Source: Gammaproteobacteria bacterium (GTDB taxonomy: Bacteria; Pseudomonadota; Gammaproteobacteria; Competibacterales; Competibacteraceae). Taken from it: a stretch of 64,000 nucleotides of DNA. A program made the translations under genes and the position numbers. A model generated the notes under the pieces. It was not told where the DNA came from and did not search any database. It saw only the letters and a program-made list of their open reading frames with translations. The stretch covers positions 62,001 through 126,000 of the forward strand of contig JACKMZ010000005.1 in NCBI GenBank assembly GCA_024235135.1, given 5' to 3'. Shown here one piece after another: positions 27,401-38,900 of this stretch (its first letter is position 1; each line of letters starts with the position of its first letter).

Positions 27401-30400
27401 ATGACCGGTAACGCCACGACCCATGACTACCGCGCGCTGATGGCTCAAGCCCTGCTCAAACTGGAGCAGACGGAAGCCAAGCTGCGGGCTTTGCAGCAGG
27501 CCCAGGCGGAACCGGTCGCCGTGGTGGGACTCAGTTGCCGTTTTCCCGGCGGGGCGGACGATCCCGAACGATTCTGGACCGTGCTGACGACGGGGGTGGA
27601 CGGTATAGTCGAGGTGCCGGCCTCGCGTTGGGACATCGACGCCTATTACGACCCCGACCCCGACGCGCCGGGCAAGATGAACTGTCGTTTCGGCGGATTC
27701 ATCGGCGAACCGAGCTGGTTCGACGCGGGCTTTTTCGGCATCGCGCCGCGCGAGGCGGCGAGTCTGGACCCGCAGCAGCGGCTGTTGCTGGAACTGGCCT
27801 GGGAAGCCCTGGAACACGCCAATCAGCCCAGCGAAGGGCTGGTGGGTAGCCGCACCGGCTGTTTCATTGGCCTATGCAATACCGATTACGGTCACCGGCT
27901 GTTTGCTCGCGACCACCGTGAAATCGACGCCTATCTCGGTTCCGGCGTGGCCGCTAGCATGGCGGCCGGCCGTCTGTCCTACACGCTGGGGCTGCAAGGC
28001 CCGGCGTTCACCGTGGATACCGCGTGCTCGTCGTCCCTTTTGGCGGTCCATCTGGCCTGCGAAAGCCTGCGCCGTGGCGAATGCGAAACGGCCTTGGCGG
28101 GCGGCGTCAATCGCATTCTGGAACCGGAAATCGCCATCAATTTCACCAAGGCCCGCATGCTGGCCCCGGACGGTCATTGCAAGACCTTCGACGCGGCGGC
28201 CGACGGCTACGTGCGCGGCGAAGGCGGCGGGATGGCGGTGCTCAAGCGCCTTGGCGACGCCCAGCGCGATGGCGACCGGATTTTCGCGATCATCCGGGGA
28301 TCGGCCGCCAATCACGACGGGCGCACCAGCGGACTGACGGCGCCGAACGGCCCGGCGCAACAGGCGGTGATCCGGCAAGCGTTGACGGCGGCCGGGTTGC
28401 CACCGGAACGGATCGACTACGTGGAAGCCCACGGCACGGGCACGTCCTTGGGCGATCCCATTGAAGTGGGGGCCTTGAGCGCCGTGTTCGGGCGGCGTCC
28501 GGTCGATAATCCGTTACTGCTGGGGGCCGTCAAGAGCCAGATCGGCCATCTGGAAGCGGCGGCGGGCATCGCCGGCTTCATCAAAACGGTGTTGGCCCTG
28601 CACCACGGCGAACTGCCCGGTCAGTTGCACTATCACACCCCCAATCCGCATATCGACTGGAGCGCGCCGGTCGCCGTCGTGCGCCAGCGCCGGGCCTGGC
28701 CCCGGAGCGAACGCTACGCCGGCGTCAGCGCCTTCGGTTTCAGCGGCACCAACGTCCATGCCGTACTCCAGGCCGCGCCGGCGGTCGCCCCGTCGGCATC
28801 AAGTCCCCGGCCGGTGCAACTGCTGACCCTGTCCGCGAAAACCCCGGCCGCGCTGTCCGCTTTAGCGGGCCGTTACCGGGATTATCTGCAGGCGAATCCG
28901 GACACGGATCTAGGCGATCTATGCGCCACCGCGAATAGCGGGCGCAGCCACCTCAAGCAACGGCTGGCCGTGGTCGCGGACAGCCTGGCCGAATTGGGCG
29001 AATCGCTCGCCGCCGTGGCCGACGGGCAAACCCCGCCGGGTATCTACCAGGGTCAGACCCGGCGGATCAAAATCGCCTTCCTGTGCAGCGGCCAAGGCGC
29101 GCAGTACGCCGGCATGGGCCGGGAACTGGACGATAGCCAACCGGTCTACCGGCAGGCGTTGGATCGCTGCGACGCCATTCTTCAACCGCTGTGGGGCCGC
29201 CCCCTGCGCGCCGTGCTCTACGGCGACGAAGCGGCTCTGGCCCAGACCGGCCACACCCAACCGGCCCTGTTCGCCGTGCAATACGCCCTGGCGGCCCTCT
29301 GGCGGCATTGGGGCGTCCAACCGGACGCCCTGTTCGGCCACAGCGTCGGCGAATACATCGCCGCCCATCTGGCCGGAGTGTTCAGTCTCGAAGACGCTCT
29401 GACCCTGTTGGCCGAACGCGCCCGGCTGATGCAAGCCCTGCCTCACGGCGGCGGCATGGCCGCCGTCAGCGCGCCGCTGGATCAGATCGAAACGGCTCTG
29501 AGGGACTACCCGGAACTGGCGCTGGCCACCCGCAACAGTCCCGAACAGGGCGTCGTCTCCGGCCGCCGCGAGGCGCTCGAACAACTCCGCGAAGAACTCC
29601 AACAAGCCGGCATTCCCAGCCAAACGCTCAACGTCTCCCATGCCTTCCATTCGCCGCTGATGGAACCCATCCTCGATGCGTTCGAGAACGCCGCCGGGCG
29701 CTTCCGCTACTCACCGCCGCAACGCTTGCTCCTCGACCATCGGGGCCAGCGGGTTGCCGCCGAATCGCTGGACGCCGCCTACTGGCGTCGTCAAATTCGC
29801 CAACCCGTGCACTTCGATCAAGCCCTGGCCACCCTGCATGAACAAAGCTGCAGCGTGTTTCTGGAACTCGGACCGCAACCGGTGCTGATCGGTCTGGGAC
29901 AGGCCAATCCCCAAGCCGAGAACGCCACCTGGCTGGCCAGTCTGCGCAACGGTCGGAAATCCGAACAGACCCTGACCCACAGTCTGGCGCAACTGTACGT
30001 GCAAGGCGCGTCCCTCGACTGGTCCGCGATTGTCGGGCACAGCGGCCGGCGCGTGTTGTCCCTGCCGACTTATCCGTTTCAACGCCAGCGGCATTGGATA
30101 GAAGCCAACGCGGATCAAGGCCGAGCGGTACGCCGGGCGCGACCCAACGACGATCCCTTGCTGGGAGCCCGGATACCTTCGGCTGGGCGGGAGGCGTTGT
30201 TCGAATCGGCGATCGGCGCGAACGAACCGCCGTTTCTGGCCGATCACCGAATCTACCGAACCGTCATTCTGCCGGCGGTCGGATTTTTGGAAATGGCCTT
30301 GAGCGCCGGCCGTCGCCTTCGCCCCACGGAACCCGTGACGATAGAAGAATTCGCGATAGGCCAGGCGCTGGCGCTGGCGCCGAACCCGACCACGGTGCAA

Positions 30401-32965
30401 ACCGTCGTCATGAGCGCCGGGCAAGACGAGGCCGCCGGCCGGGAATTTCGAATCGCCAGCCTGACCGACGAGGAATCGGAGGCGTCGGCCTGGACCGTTC
30501 ATGCGCACGGCCGGCTTACTTACCGAAACGAGGAACTCGCCGCATTGGATCTGGACGGACTGCGGAACCGTTGCCAGGAAACCCTGGACGCGGATTTCTG
30601 CTATCGGCAATTTCGGGACAAACACGTCGATTACGGTCCCGGCTTTCGGGCGCTCCAGCAGGTCTGGCGCGGCGAGGGGGAAGCCCTGGCGCGGATCGCT
30701 CCGCCGGTCGCCGAAACCGATAAAGCCTATACCCTGCATCCGGTGGCGTTGGACGCCGGTCTCCAGGTCGCCGCCTTGAATTATTTGGATCTGCCGGATG
30801 ACGAAGCCTATCTGCCGGTTGGCCTGGATCGATTCGGGCGCCGAGCCGGGAATGAATCCCCATCGCCGTGCTGGTGTTACGCCCGGCTGCAACCCGAACA
30901 GCCGGATCGATCCGCCCTCAAATCGGACCTTTATTGGCTGGACGATCAAGGTCAGGTCCTCGCGCGCGCCAACGGTTTCACCGTGCGGCGCGCGCCGGCG
31001 GCGGTGTTGCTGGCCGGGTTGAAAGGCCGGGTGTCGGCGGCCGAGGCGGCCGACGACGTGCTTTACGATCGAGTCTGGCAAGCGTGCGATTGGTCGGAGA
31101 ATACGGCGAATCCGTCCCCGGCCCGCTGGCTGGTATTTGGCGATAGGGCGAGTCATGGAACGGCCTTGGCCGAACGGCTGCGGACATCCAGCTTATCCGC
31201 TATCGAAGTGGAAGCGGGCGATGGTTTCGGCCAACACGGCGGCGATCATTTTCAAATCGACCCGGACGATGCGGACGATTTCCGCCGTTTGCTGGACGCC
31301 GTGGGCGATTGCGCCGAATGCGTCTATCTGTGGGGACTGGATGAACCGCCCCTGGCGGATCTGGCTGTACCGGGCGACGCTCAAGGCCGGACCCTCCGGG
31401 GATTGCTCCATCTGTTGCAAGCCCTGGACGCGGCCCGCTGGACCGGCCGGCTTTGGCTGGCGAGCCGAGGCGGGCAGGCCGTCGAGGGCGCATCCCCGGT
31501 CATCGAACAAGCGCCGCTCTGGGGGCTGGGCCGGGTCATCGCCCAGGAATACCCGGATTGGCGCGCGGTATCGGTGGATCTGGACCCACGGGATGGCGGA
31601 ATCAATGACCTGTACCGCGTCTTGTCGGCCCCGCCGCTGGAGGAAGATCAATTGGCGGTGCGCGCCGGCCGGCTATTCGCGCCCCGCCTGACGCCTCATC
31701 AGCGGACATCGGCCGAACCCACGCCGGCCCCGGCCCCGATTTCCGCGTCCGGCAGCTATTTGATCACCGGCGGTCTGGGCGGATTGGGATTGGCCGTGGC
31801 GCGATGGCTGGTCGAACGGGGCGCGGGCCGAATCGTCCTCGCCGGCCGCCGGCCGGCCGGTCTCGAAGCGCAAGCGATTTTGCGGGAACTGGCCGATGGC
31901 GGAGCTAAAGTGACGGTCATGACAGCCGACATCGCCGACGCCGAACAGGTTAAAGAACTGTTCGGGGAGATCGAGAAGGACGGCCCGCCGCTGCGAGGCG
32001 TATTCCATGCCGCCGGGGTGCTGGACGACGGCGTGTTGGCGGAACAAACCTGGGACCGCTTTGCTCGCGTGCTCGCTCCCAAACTGCTGGGAGCCTGGAA
32101 TCTGCACCGACAGACCCCAGCGCAAATCCCTACTCAAACGCTCGATCATTTCGTCTGTTTCTCCTCGATAGCCGGCTGGCTGGGCGCGCCGGGCCAGGGC
32201 AACTACGCGGCCGCCAACGCCTTTCTGGATGCCTTGATGAGTCAACGCCGCCGTCAGGGTTTGCCAGGGACGAGTATCGCCTGGGGGCCGTGGACCGAAG
32301 TCGGGATGGCGGCGCGCTTGGGCGAGACGGATCGGCAACGGCTGGCCAGCCGTGGGGTGACGCCGTTCACGGTGGAACACGGTCTGGCGGTGCTGGAGCG
32401 GGTGTTGGAAAACGGTTTGGAGACGGTGGCGGCGGCCCGCATCGACTGGCCACGATTGTCCGAGACGCTCGGACCGCTGCCGTTGCTCAGAAATGGCCGG
32501 GGGCAAGAGACCCAGCCCGACGGAGAGAATTTGGATTTTCTACGCCAGCTTCGGGAAGCGCCGCCCCGCAAACGGCGGGAATGGTTGAACGCCCACGTGC
32601 GCGCCGAGTTGACGCAAGTCCTGCGGCTCAATCCCGCCGATCCCATCGACCCGCGTCAGGGTCTGTTCGATCTGGGCATGGACTCGCTGACCGCCGTCGA
32701 ATTTCGCAACCGTTTGCAAGCCACGTTGGCTTGCCGATTGCCGACGACCCTGGCATTCGAGTTCTCCACGTTGCAAGCCCTGTTGGATCATCTGGCGGAA
32801 CAGGTGCTTGCGGGCGAACCGGCCAAGGACGATCCGCCCCCGACGCAACCGATTGTGTCGGAAACGGCGGCGGTTCAGGCATCCGTCAGCGACGAGGAGG
32901 ACGACATCGAAGCCTTGTTGGCGGAAGAACTGATGGCTATTGAAAGGGGCCGGCAAGGTGGCTGA
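27401..32965 (+). CDS. PKS 4: KS-AT-DH-KR-ACP
   Basis: This 1854-residue module 4 protein has a helical docking N-terminus, then KS (about 36-457; Cys209) and AT (about 559-900; Ser648; HAFH, malonyl type). DH follows (about 915-1197; His949; the Gly of HxxxGxxxxP is Arg; LDAGLQ retained), then KR (about 1220-1693; LDDG motif, Tyr1602 in NYAAAN) and ACP (Ser1762). The predicted unit is an alpha,beta-unsaturated ketide. The C-terminal half of the KS, the linker and the whole AT appear base-for-base identical to PKS 6, and the KR half is closely similar to PKS 5. The acidic C-terminal tail (SDEEDDIEALLAEELM) is a probable docking helix. The gene starts 6 bp after the PKS 3 stop. Confidence 0.91.
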   Translation: MTGNATTHDYRALMAQALLKLEQTEAKLRALQQAQAEPVAVVGLSCRFPGGADDPERFWTVLTTGVDGIVEVPASRWDIDAYYDPDPDAPGKMNCRFGGFIGEPSWFDAGFFGIAPREAASLDPQQRLLLELAWEALEHANQPSEGLVGSRTGCFIGLCNTDYGHRLFARDHREIDAYLGSGVAASMAAGRLSYTLGLQGPAFTVDTACSSSLLAVHLACESLRRGECETALAGGVNRILEPEIAINFTKARMLAPDGHCKTFDAAADGYVRGEGGGMAVLKRLGDAQRDGDRIFAIIRGSAANHDGRTSGLTAPNGPAQQAVIRQALTAAGLPPERIDYVEAHGTGTSLGDPIEVGALSAVFGRRPVDNPLLLGAVKSQIGHLEAAAGIAGFIKTVLALHHGELPGQLHYHTPNPHIDWSAPVAVVRQRRAWPRSERYAGVSAFGFSGTNVHAVLQAAPAVAPSASSPRPVQLLTLSAKTPAALSALAGRYRDYLQANPDTDLGDLCATANSGRSHLKQRLAVVADSLAELGESLAAVADGQTPPGIYQGQTRRIKIAFLCSGQGAQYAGMGRELDDSQPVYRQALDRCDAILQPLWGRPLRAVLYGDEAALAQTGHTQPALFAVQYALAALWRHWGVQPDALFGHSVGEYIAAHLAGVFSLEDALTLLAERARLMQALPHGGGMAAVSAPLDQIETALRDYPELALATRNSPEQGVVSGRREALEQLREELQQAGIPSQTLNVSHAFHSPLMEPILDAFENAAGRFRYSPPQRLLLDHRGQRVAAESLDAAYWRRQIRQPVHFDQALATLHEQSCSVFLELGPQPVLIGLGQANPQAENATWLASLRNGRKSEQTLTHSLAQLYVQGASLDWSAIVGHSGRRVLSLPTYPFQRQRHWIEANADQGRAVRRARPNDDPLLGARIPSAGREALFESAIGANEPPFLADHRIYRTVILPAVGFLEMALSAGRRLRPTEPVTIEEFAIGQALALAPNPTTVQTVVMSAGQDEAAGREFRIASLTDEESEASAWTVHAHGRLTYRNEELAALDLDGLRNRCQETLDADFCYRQFRDKHVDYGPGFRALQQVWRGEGEALARIAPPVAETDKAYTLHPVALDAGLQVAALNYLDLPDDEAYLPVGLDRFGRRAGNESPSPCWCYARLQPEQPDRSALKSDLYWLDDQGQVLARANGFTVRRAPAAVLLAGLKGRVSAAEAADDVLYDRVWQACDWSENTANPSPARWLVFGDRASHGTALAERLRTSSLSAIEVEAGDGFGQHGGDHFQIDPDDADDFRRLLDAVGDCAECVYLWGLDEPPLADLAVPGDAQGRTLRGLLHLLQALDAARWTGRLWLASRGGQAVEGASPVIEQAPLWGLGRVIAQEYPDWRAVSVDLDPRDGGINDLYRVLSAPPLEEDQLAVRAGRLFAPRLTPHQRTSAEPTPAPAPISASGSYLITGGLGGLGLAVARWLVERGAGRIVLAGRRPAGLEAQAILRELADGGAKVTVMTADIADAEQVKELFGEIEKDGPPLRGVFHAAGVLDDGVLAEQTWDRFARVLAPKLLGAWNLHRQTPAQIPTQTLDHFVCFSSIAGWLGAPGQGNYAAANAFLDALMSQRRRQGLPGTSIAWGPWTEVGMAARLGETDRQRLASRGVTPFTVEHGLAVLERVLENGLETVAAARIDWPRLSETLGPLPLLRNGRGQETQPDGENLDFLRQLREAPPRKRREWLNAHVRAELTQVLRLNPADPIDPRQGLFDLGMDSLTAVEFRNRLQATLACRLPTTLAFEFSTLQALLDHLAEQVLAGEPAKDDPPPTQPIVSETAAVQASVSDEEDDIEALLAEELMAIERGRQGG
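28517..30097 (+). repeat. Identical KS/AT repeat, copy 1 (PKS 4)
   Basis: This 1581-bp segment reads the same as 40634-42214 at a constant offset of 12117 bp. It runs from the late KS (GAVKSQIGHLE) through the AT and stops exactly after the post-AT linker motif YPFQRQRHW. I compared several lines directly. Antisense and other-frame translations over the block are also the same, which implies nucleotide identity. Confidence 0.9.
31751..32475 (+). repeat. Diverged KR repeat, copy 1 (PKS 4)
   Basis: The KR catalytic half is closely similar at DNA level to 38304-39016 in PKS 5. It differs by scattered substitutions and a 12-bp length difference (TPAQIPTQTLDHF against TEDRRLDHF). It is a duplicated or converted domain rather than chance similarity between KR families. 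Confidence 0.75.
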
Positions 32966-32969
32966 CGAC

Positions 32970-35900
32970 ATGGACAACGGCAGGGACAACGCCCGGAATC
33001 AACAGGACCTGATGAAGCGCGCGTTGCACGAACTGCGCGAGATGCGCGCCCGTTTGGCCGAACACGAACGCGCCCGGCACGAACCCATCGCCATCATCGG
33101 CATCGGCTGCCGTTTTCCCGGTGGCGCGGACAACCCGGAAAAATTCTGGCGGCTGTTGCGCGATGGCGTGGACGCCATCGTCGAAGTCCCGCCGGATCGC
33201 TGGGATCTCGCGAGCTATTACGATCCCGATCCTACGGTGGCGGGGAAAATGTACACCCGCCACGGCGGTTTTCTGCAAAAACCCGAATATTTCGATCCGT
33301 CGTTTTTCGCCATTTCACCGCGCGAAGCGGCCGGCATGGACCCGCAGCAGCGTTTGTTGCTGGAAATGAGTTGGGAAGCCCTGGAACACGCGGCGCAAGC
33401 GCCCGAATCCCTGTACGGCCGCTCCGTCGGCGTGTTCGTCGGCATGAGCAATGTCGATTTCGCGGCCCGCCAGTTGATGGATCTGGGACCCGCCGGCATC
33501 GACGCCTGGTTCGGCACCGGCGTGGCCTTCAGCGCGGCGGCGGGCCGTTTGTCCTACAGTTTGGGGCTGACCGGACCGTGTCTGGCGTTGGATACGGCCT
33601 GCTCCTCGTCCCTGGTCAGCGTTCATCTGGCTTGCCAGAGCCTGCGCAACGGCGAGTGCGAACTGGCCCTGGCCGGCGGCGTCAATCTGCTGTTGGCGCC
33701 GGAAATCGGCGTCGCCGCCTGCCGCGCCCGAATGCTGGCGGCCGACGGCCATTGCAAGACTTTCGACGCCAAGGCCGACGGCTACGTGCGCAGCGAAGGC
33801 GGCGGCATCATCGTGCTCAAGCGTCTTGGCGACGCGCTGGCGGCGGGCGATTCCCCACTTGCGGTGATTCGCGGTTCGGCGGTCAACCAGGACGGCCGCA
33901 GCAGCGGCCTGACGGTGCCCAACGGCCGAGCCCAACAGGCCGTGATCCGCCAGGCGTTGGCCAACGCGGACGTGCAGCCGGGACAGGTCCACTACGTCGA
34001 GGCGCACGGCAGCGGCACGTCGCTGGGCGATCCCATCGAAGTCGGGACGCTGGGCGCCGTGTTCGGCGAGCGTTCCCCGGATCATCCGCTGGTCATCGGC
34101 GCCGTGAAGACCAACGTCGGCCATCTGGAGAGCGGGGCGGGTATCGCGGGCCTGATCAAGACCGTGCTGGTGCTGCGACACGGCGAAATTCCCCCCAATC
34201 TGCATTTCCAGACGCCCAACCCGCATATTCCCTGGAGCGAACTGCCGGTGACGGCGCCACGGGCCGTCTTGCCCTGGGACGCGCCGGGATCGCGCGTGGC
34301 CGGGGTCAGTTCCTTCGGTTTCAGCGGCACCAACGCCCATGTCGTGCTGGAACAAGCGCCGGCGGCCGAACCGGAACGACCGGACCGCGCCGCGCCGGAT
34401 CGGCCGCTGCATCTACTGGCCCTGTCGGCCAAGAGCGAAGCGGCGTTGGAGGAACTGGCCGGGCGTTACCGGACCTGCCTGGCGGCGCATCCCGATTGGC
34501 CGGCGGGCGACGTGTGTTTCAGCGCCAATGCCGGGCGTTCCCATTTCGATCGAAGGCTGGCCGTGGTCGCCGGTTCCACGGCGGAACTGGCGGACAAACT
34601 GGCCGGCGGATCGCCGCACCGGGCGTATGCTCCCGAGCCGCCGCGCATCGCGTTCTTGTTCACCGGACAGGGTTCGCAGTATCCCGGCATGGGCCGAACG
34701 CTGTACGAGAGCGAGCCGGTATTTCGCCAGGCGTTGGATCGCTGCGCCGAGATTCTGCGCCCCTACCTGGAATATCCGCTGTTGCGGGTGCTCTACGGCG
34801 ACGCCGGGGAGTGGCTGGACCAGACCGCCTATACGCAACCGGCGTTGTTTTCCCTGGAATATGCGCTCGCGGAAACGTGGCGCGGTTGGGGCATCGTGCC
34901 GGATGCCGCGCTCGGGCACAGCGTGGGCGAGTACGTCGCGGCCTGCGTCGCCGGAGTGTTCAGTCTGGAAGACGGGTTGCGGCTGATCGCCGAACGCGCC
35001 CGGCTGATGCAGGCGTTGCCAGGAAACGGGGCGATGGCCATGCTGGCCGCCGACGAAGCGCGGGTTGGCGACGCTTTGCGGGCGTATCCGGATGCACTGT
35101 CCATCGCCGCCGTCAATGGACCGGCGCACACCGTCATCGCCGGCGAGCGGCGGGCCGTAAACGCGGTCTGCGCCGACTTCGAGGAAGCCGGCGTCAGGGC
35201 GGCGCCGCTCAACGTCTCCCATGCCTTTCACTCGCCGCTGATGGAACCGATGTTGGCGACGTTCGAACGCATCGCCGAAGGCATCGCGTTTTCCGCTCCG
35301 CAAATCGACGTGATTTCCAATGTCAGTGGGGATCTCGCCACGGCCGAGGATCTGGTTTCGGCGGCTTACTGGCGTCGCCATATCCGCCAGCCGGTACGCT
35401 TCGAATCCGGTATGAAGGCGCTACGCGATCTGGGCTGCCAGGTCTTCGTGGAACTCGGACCCAAGCCCACCCTGACGGCCTTGGGGCAGCAATGCCTGGC
35501 GGCGGACAAGGCCGACTGGCTGCCCAGTCTCCGACCGGGCCAGCCGGATTGGGCGGTGTTGTTGGACAGTCTGGCCCGACTTTACACCCAGGGCGCGACA
35601 GTGGATTGGATGGGCTTCGATCGTTCCCAAACCCGCCGCCGGCTGTCGCTGCCTACCTATCCGTTCCAGCGCCAGCGTTATTGGCTGGACCTGCCGGTGC
35701 CGGGAACCGCACCGCGCGAACGCAGCCCGGCCGCCCGTTTGCATCCGTTGCTGGATCGGCGGACCCGCTCGCCACTGCTCAAGGAAATCCTTTTCGAAAC
35801 CCGGTTTTGCGCCGACCGCATCCCGTTGCTGGAAGATCATCGCGTCGCCGGCCGCCTGTACGTGGCCGGCGCTTGCCACATCGCGATGGCGCTGGGCGCG

Positions 35901-38900
35901 GCCGAACTGAGTTTCGGCGCGGGATCGTGGCGGTTGGAAGAACTGGTATTCCCGCAGCCTTTCATCATCGACGAGCGCACCGACGAGCATGTCGCCGACG
36001 CGGCCCGCACCGCGCAATTATCGCTGACGCCGCTGGAGCGAGGCGGGGACTTCCGGTTGATCAGTCTGAACGAACAGGATTCGGGAGAAGACTACGCCAC
36101 CCACGCGACGGGCCGGGTGCGGCCAGCCGTGGAGTCGGGCGAGTCGCCCGCGCCGGACGATCTGCTCGCGCAATGTCCGCGCGCCGTGCCGACGGAATCG
36201 CTTTATGCCGCGCTGGCCGAGCAAGGCATCGAACTGGGGCCGGCTTTTCGCTGGCTGGCGGAGGTGTACGCCGGCGACGGACAGGCCGTGGGCCGCTTCC
36301 GCGAACCGACCGCGCCGGAGTCGAACGCGGGCTATCGACTGCATCCGGGGCAGATCGATGCCTGTTTCCAATTGCTGGCCGCGACGATTCCCAGTGAGCG
36401 GGCGCAACGTTTCGTTCCCTTTGCCATCGAGTGTGTGCGTTTTCACCGGCCATTGCCCGGCGCGCTGTGGTGTCATGCGCGCTTGAGGCCGGTCATCGAG
36501 GATGAGCGAATCACGGCCGACATACGGGTGTTCGACGACAGGGGCCGGCTTGGCGCCGAAATCGACGGTCTGGAACTGCGCGTTTTGCGCGACGGCGGTT
36601 TGCAACGGTCGCTGGATTCGGTCGCCGGCGATCTTTACGCGAGAGCCTGGGTGGAAAGCGCGTGGGCCACGGAAAGCGCGGTGCCGGCGACGCGCCGGCT
36701 GGTATTCGGCGATCAAAGCGGGATCGGCGCCCGGCTGTGCGAACGTTTGGGTGGGACCGCCGTTCTGGTGGAAGCCGGGGACGGCCATAGCCCGATAAAC
36801 GACGGTGGCTACCGGATCGATCCAGACGCGGATGCGGATTACCGGCGCGTCCTGTCCGCAATCGGTGAATGCGATGAATGCGTCTGGCTGTGGAGTTTGG
36901 ACGAACCGCCCATGGCTGGTCTGCGCGATCCGTCCCACGCGCAACGGCAAAGCGCCGGGCGGTTATTACAACTTTGCCAGGCGCTGCTGGCCGCCGGCTG
37001 GCGCGGCCGGCTGTGGCTGATCAGCGCCGGCGGGCAGCCGGTCGCTGGCTCGTTGCCGGTGATCGAACAAGCGCCGCTGTGGGGCTTGGGTCGGGTCATT
37101 GATCTGGAGCACCCTGAATGGCGCGCCACGATGGTCGATTTGGACCCCCAGGAGAGCCGGATCGATCGGGTGGAGAACTTGTACCGCGCCCTGACACGGA
37201 CCCCCGCCGGGGAAAATCAGTTGGCCGTGCGCGCCGGGCTACCCTTCTTCACCCGTCTTCAGCGACAACAGCCCGGCCACGGCGGTCCGCAGCGGATGCG
37301 GTTGGCCCAATACGGCATGTTGGAACAACTGAGCGCGGCGCCGCAGGAAATGCCGCGACCGGACCCCGACGAAGTGGTCATCGAAGTCCTGGGCAGCGGG
37401 CTCAACTTTCGCGAAACCCTGCATATTCTCGGCCTATTGCGGGATACCGCCGAGCGGCGGGGCATTCACGACGCGACCGAGCTTCCCTTGGGCATCGAAT
37501 GCAGTGGGCGTATCGTCGCGGTCGGCGCGGCGGTCACGGGCTTTGCCATCGGCGAGGAAGTCATCGCGGCCCTGGCCACCGGTAGTCTGGCCAATTTCGT
37601 TCCAGTCAAGGCGGCGCGGGTGGTAGCCAAACCACCGCAACTCAACTTCAGCGAGGCCGCCACCCTGCCGCTGGCCTTTTTGACGGCGCTGTACGGGCTG
37701 CGCGAACTCGCCCGGCTGCAGCCCGGCGAATGGGTATTGATTCATGCGGCGGCCGGCGGCGTCGGCCAAGCCGCCGTGCAGATCGCCCGACGGCTGGGCG
37801 CGAACGTGCTCGCCACCGCCAGCCCCGGCAAGTGGGAACGACTGCATGCCCAGGGCGTGACGCAGGTCATGAATTCCCGTGATCTGCGGTTCGCCGAACA
37901 GGTCTTGTCGGTCACGGAAGGGCGCGGCGTGCAGGTGATACTCAACAGCCTCAGCGGTGAGTGGATAGCGGCCAGCCTGAAGACGTTGGCGCCGGGCGGA
38001 CGTTTCGTGGAACTCGGCAAGCGCGACGTCTGGACGCCCGAACAGATCGGCGCGATACGCCCCGACGTGCACTATTTGCCCTTCGATCTCGGCGAGGTCG
38101 CCGAACGACAACCGGAACGGATCGGCGCGCTGTGGCGCGAAGTCGTGAGCGACGTCGGCGCGGGCCATTACCGTCCGCTGCCCTTTCAAGCCTTTCCGAT
38201 GGAGCAGGCGCAATCGGCTTTCCGGCTGCTGGCGCAGGGGCGCAATCTCGGCAAGATGGTGGTCAATCCGCCCCATCGGGTGCAACCGCCGATCAGCGGC
38301 GAGGGCAGCTATCTGATCACCGGCGGTCTGGGCGGATTGGGATTGGCCGTGGCGCGATGGCTGGCCGAACGGGGCGCGGGCCGGATCGTCCTTACCAGCC
38401 GTCGGCCGGCCGGTCCCGAAGCGCAAGCGATTTTGCGGGAGCTGGCGGATGGCGGGACTCCGGTGCAGGCGATGACGGCCGACATCGCCGACGCCGAACA
38501 GGTAAAAGATCTGTTCACGGAGATGGCGACGGACGGTCCGCCGCTGCGAGGTGTCTTCCACGCCGCCGGGGTGCTGGACGACGGCGTGTTGGCGGAACAG
38601 ACCTGGGACCGCTTTGCCCGCGTGCTGGCGCCCAAGCTGCTGGGAGCCTGGAATCTGCACCGTCAGACCGAAGACCGGCGACTCGATCATTTCGTCTGCT
38701 TCTCCTCGATAGCCGGCTGGCTGGGCGCGCCGGGCCAAGGCAATTACGCGGCCGCCAATGCGTTTTTGGACGCCTTGATGAGTCAACGCCGCCGTCAGGG
38801 TTTGCCGGGAACCAGTATCGCCTGGGGACCCTGGACCGAGGTCGGGATGGCCGCGCGGCTGGGCGAGACGGATCGGCAGCGGCTGGCCAGCCGTGGCGTC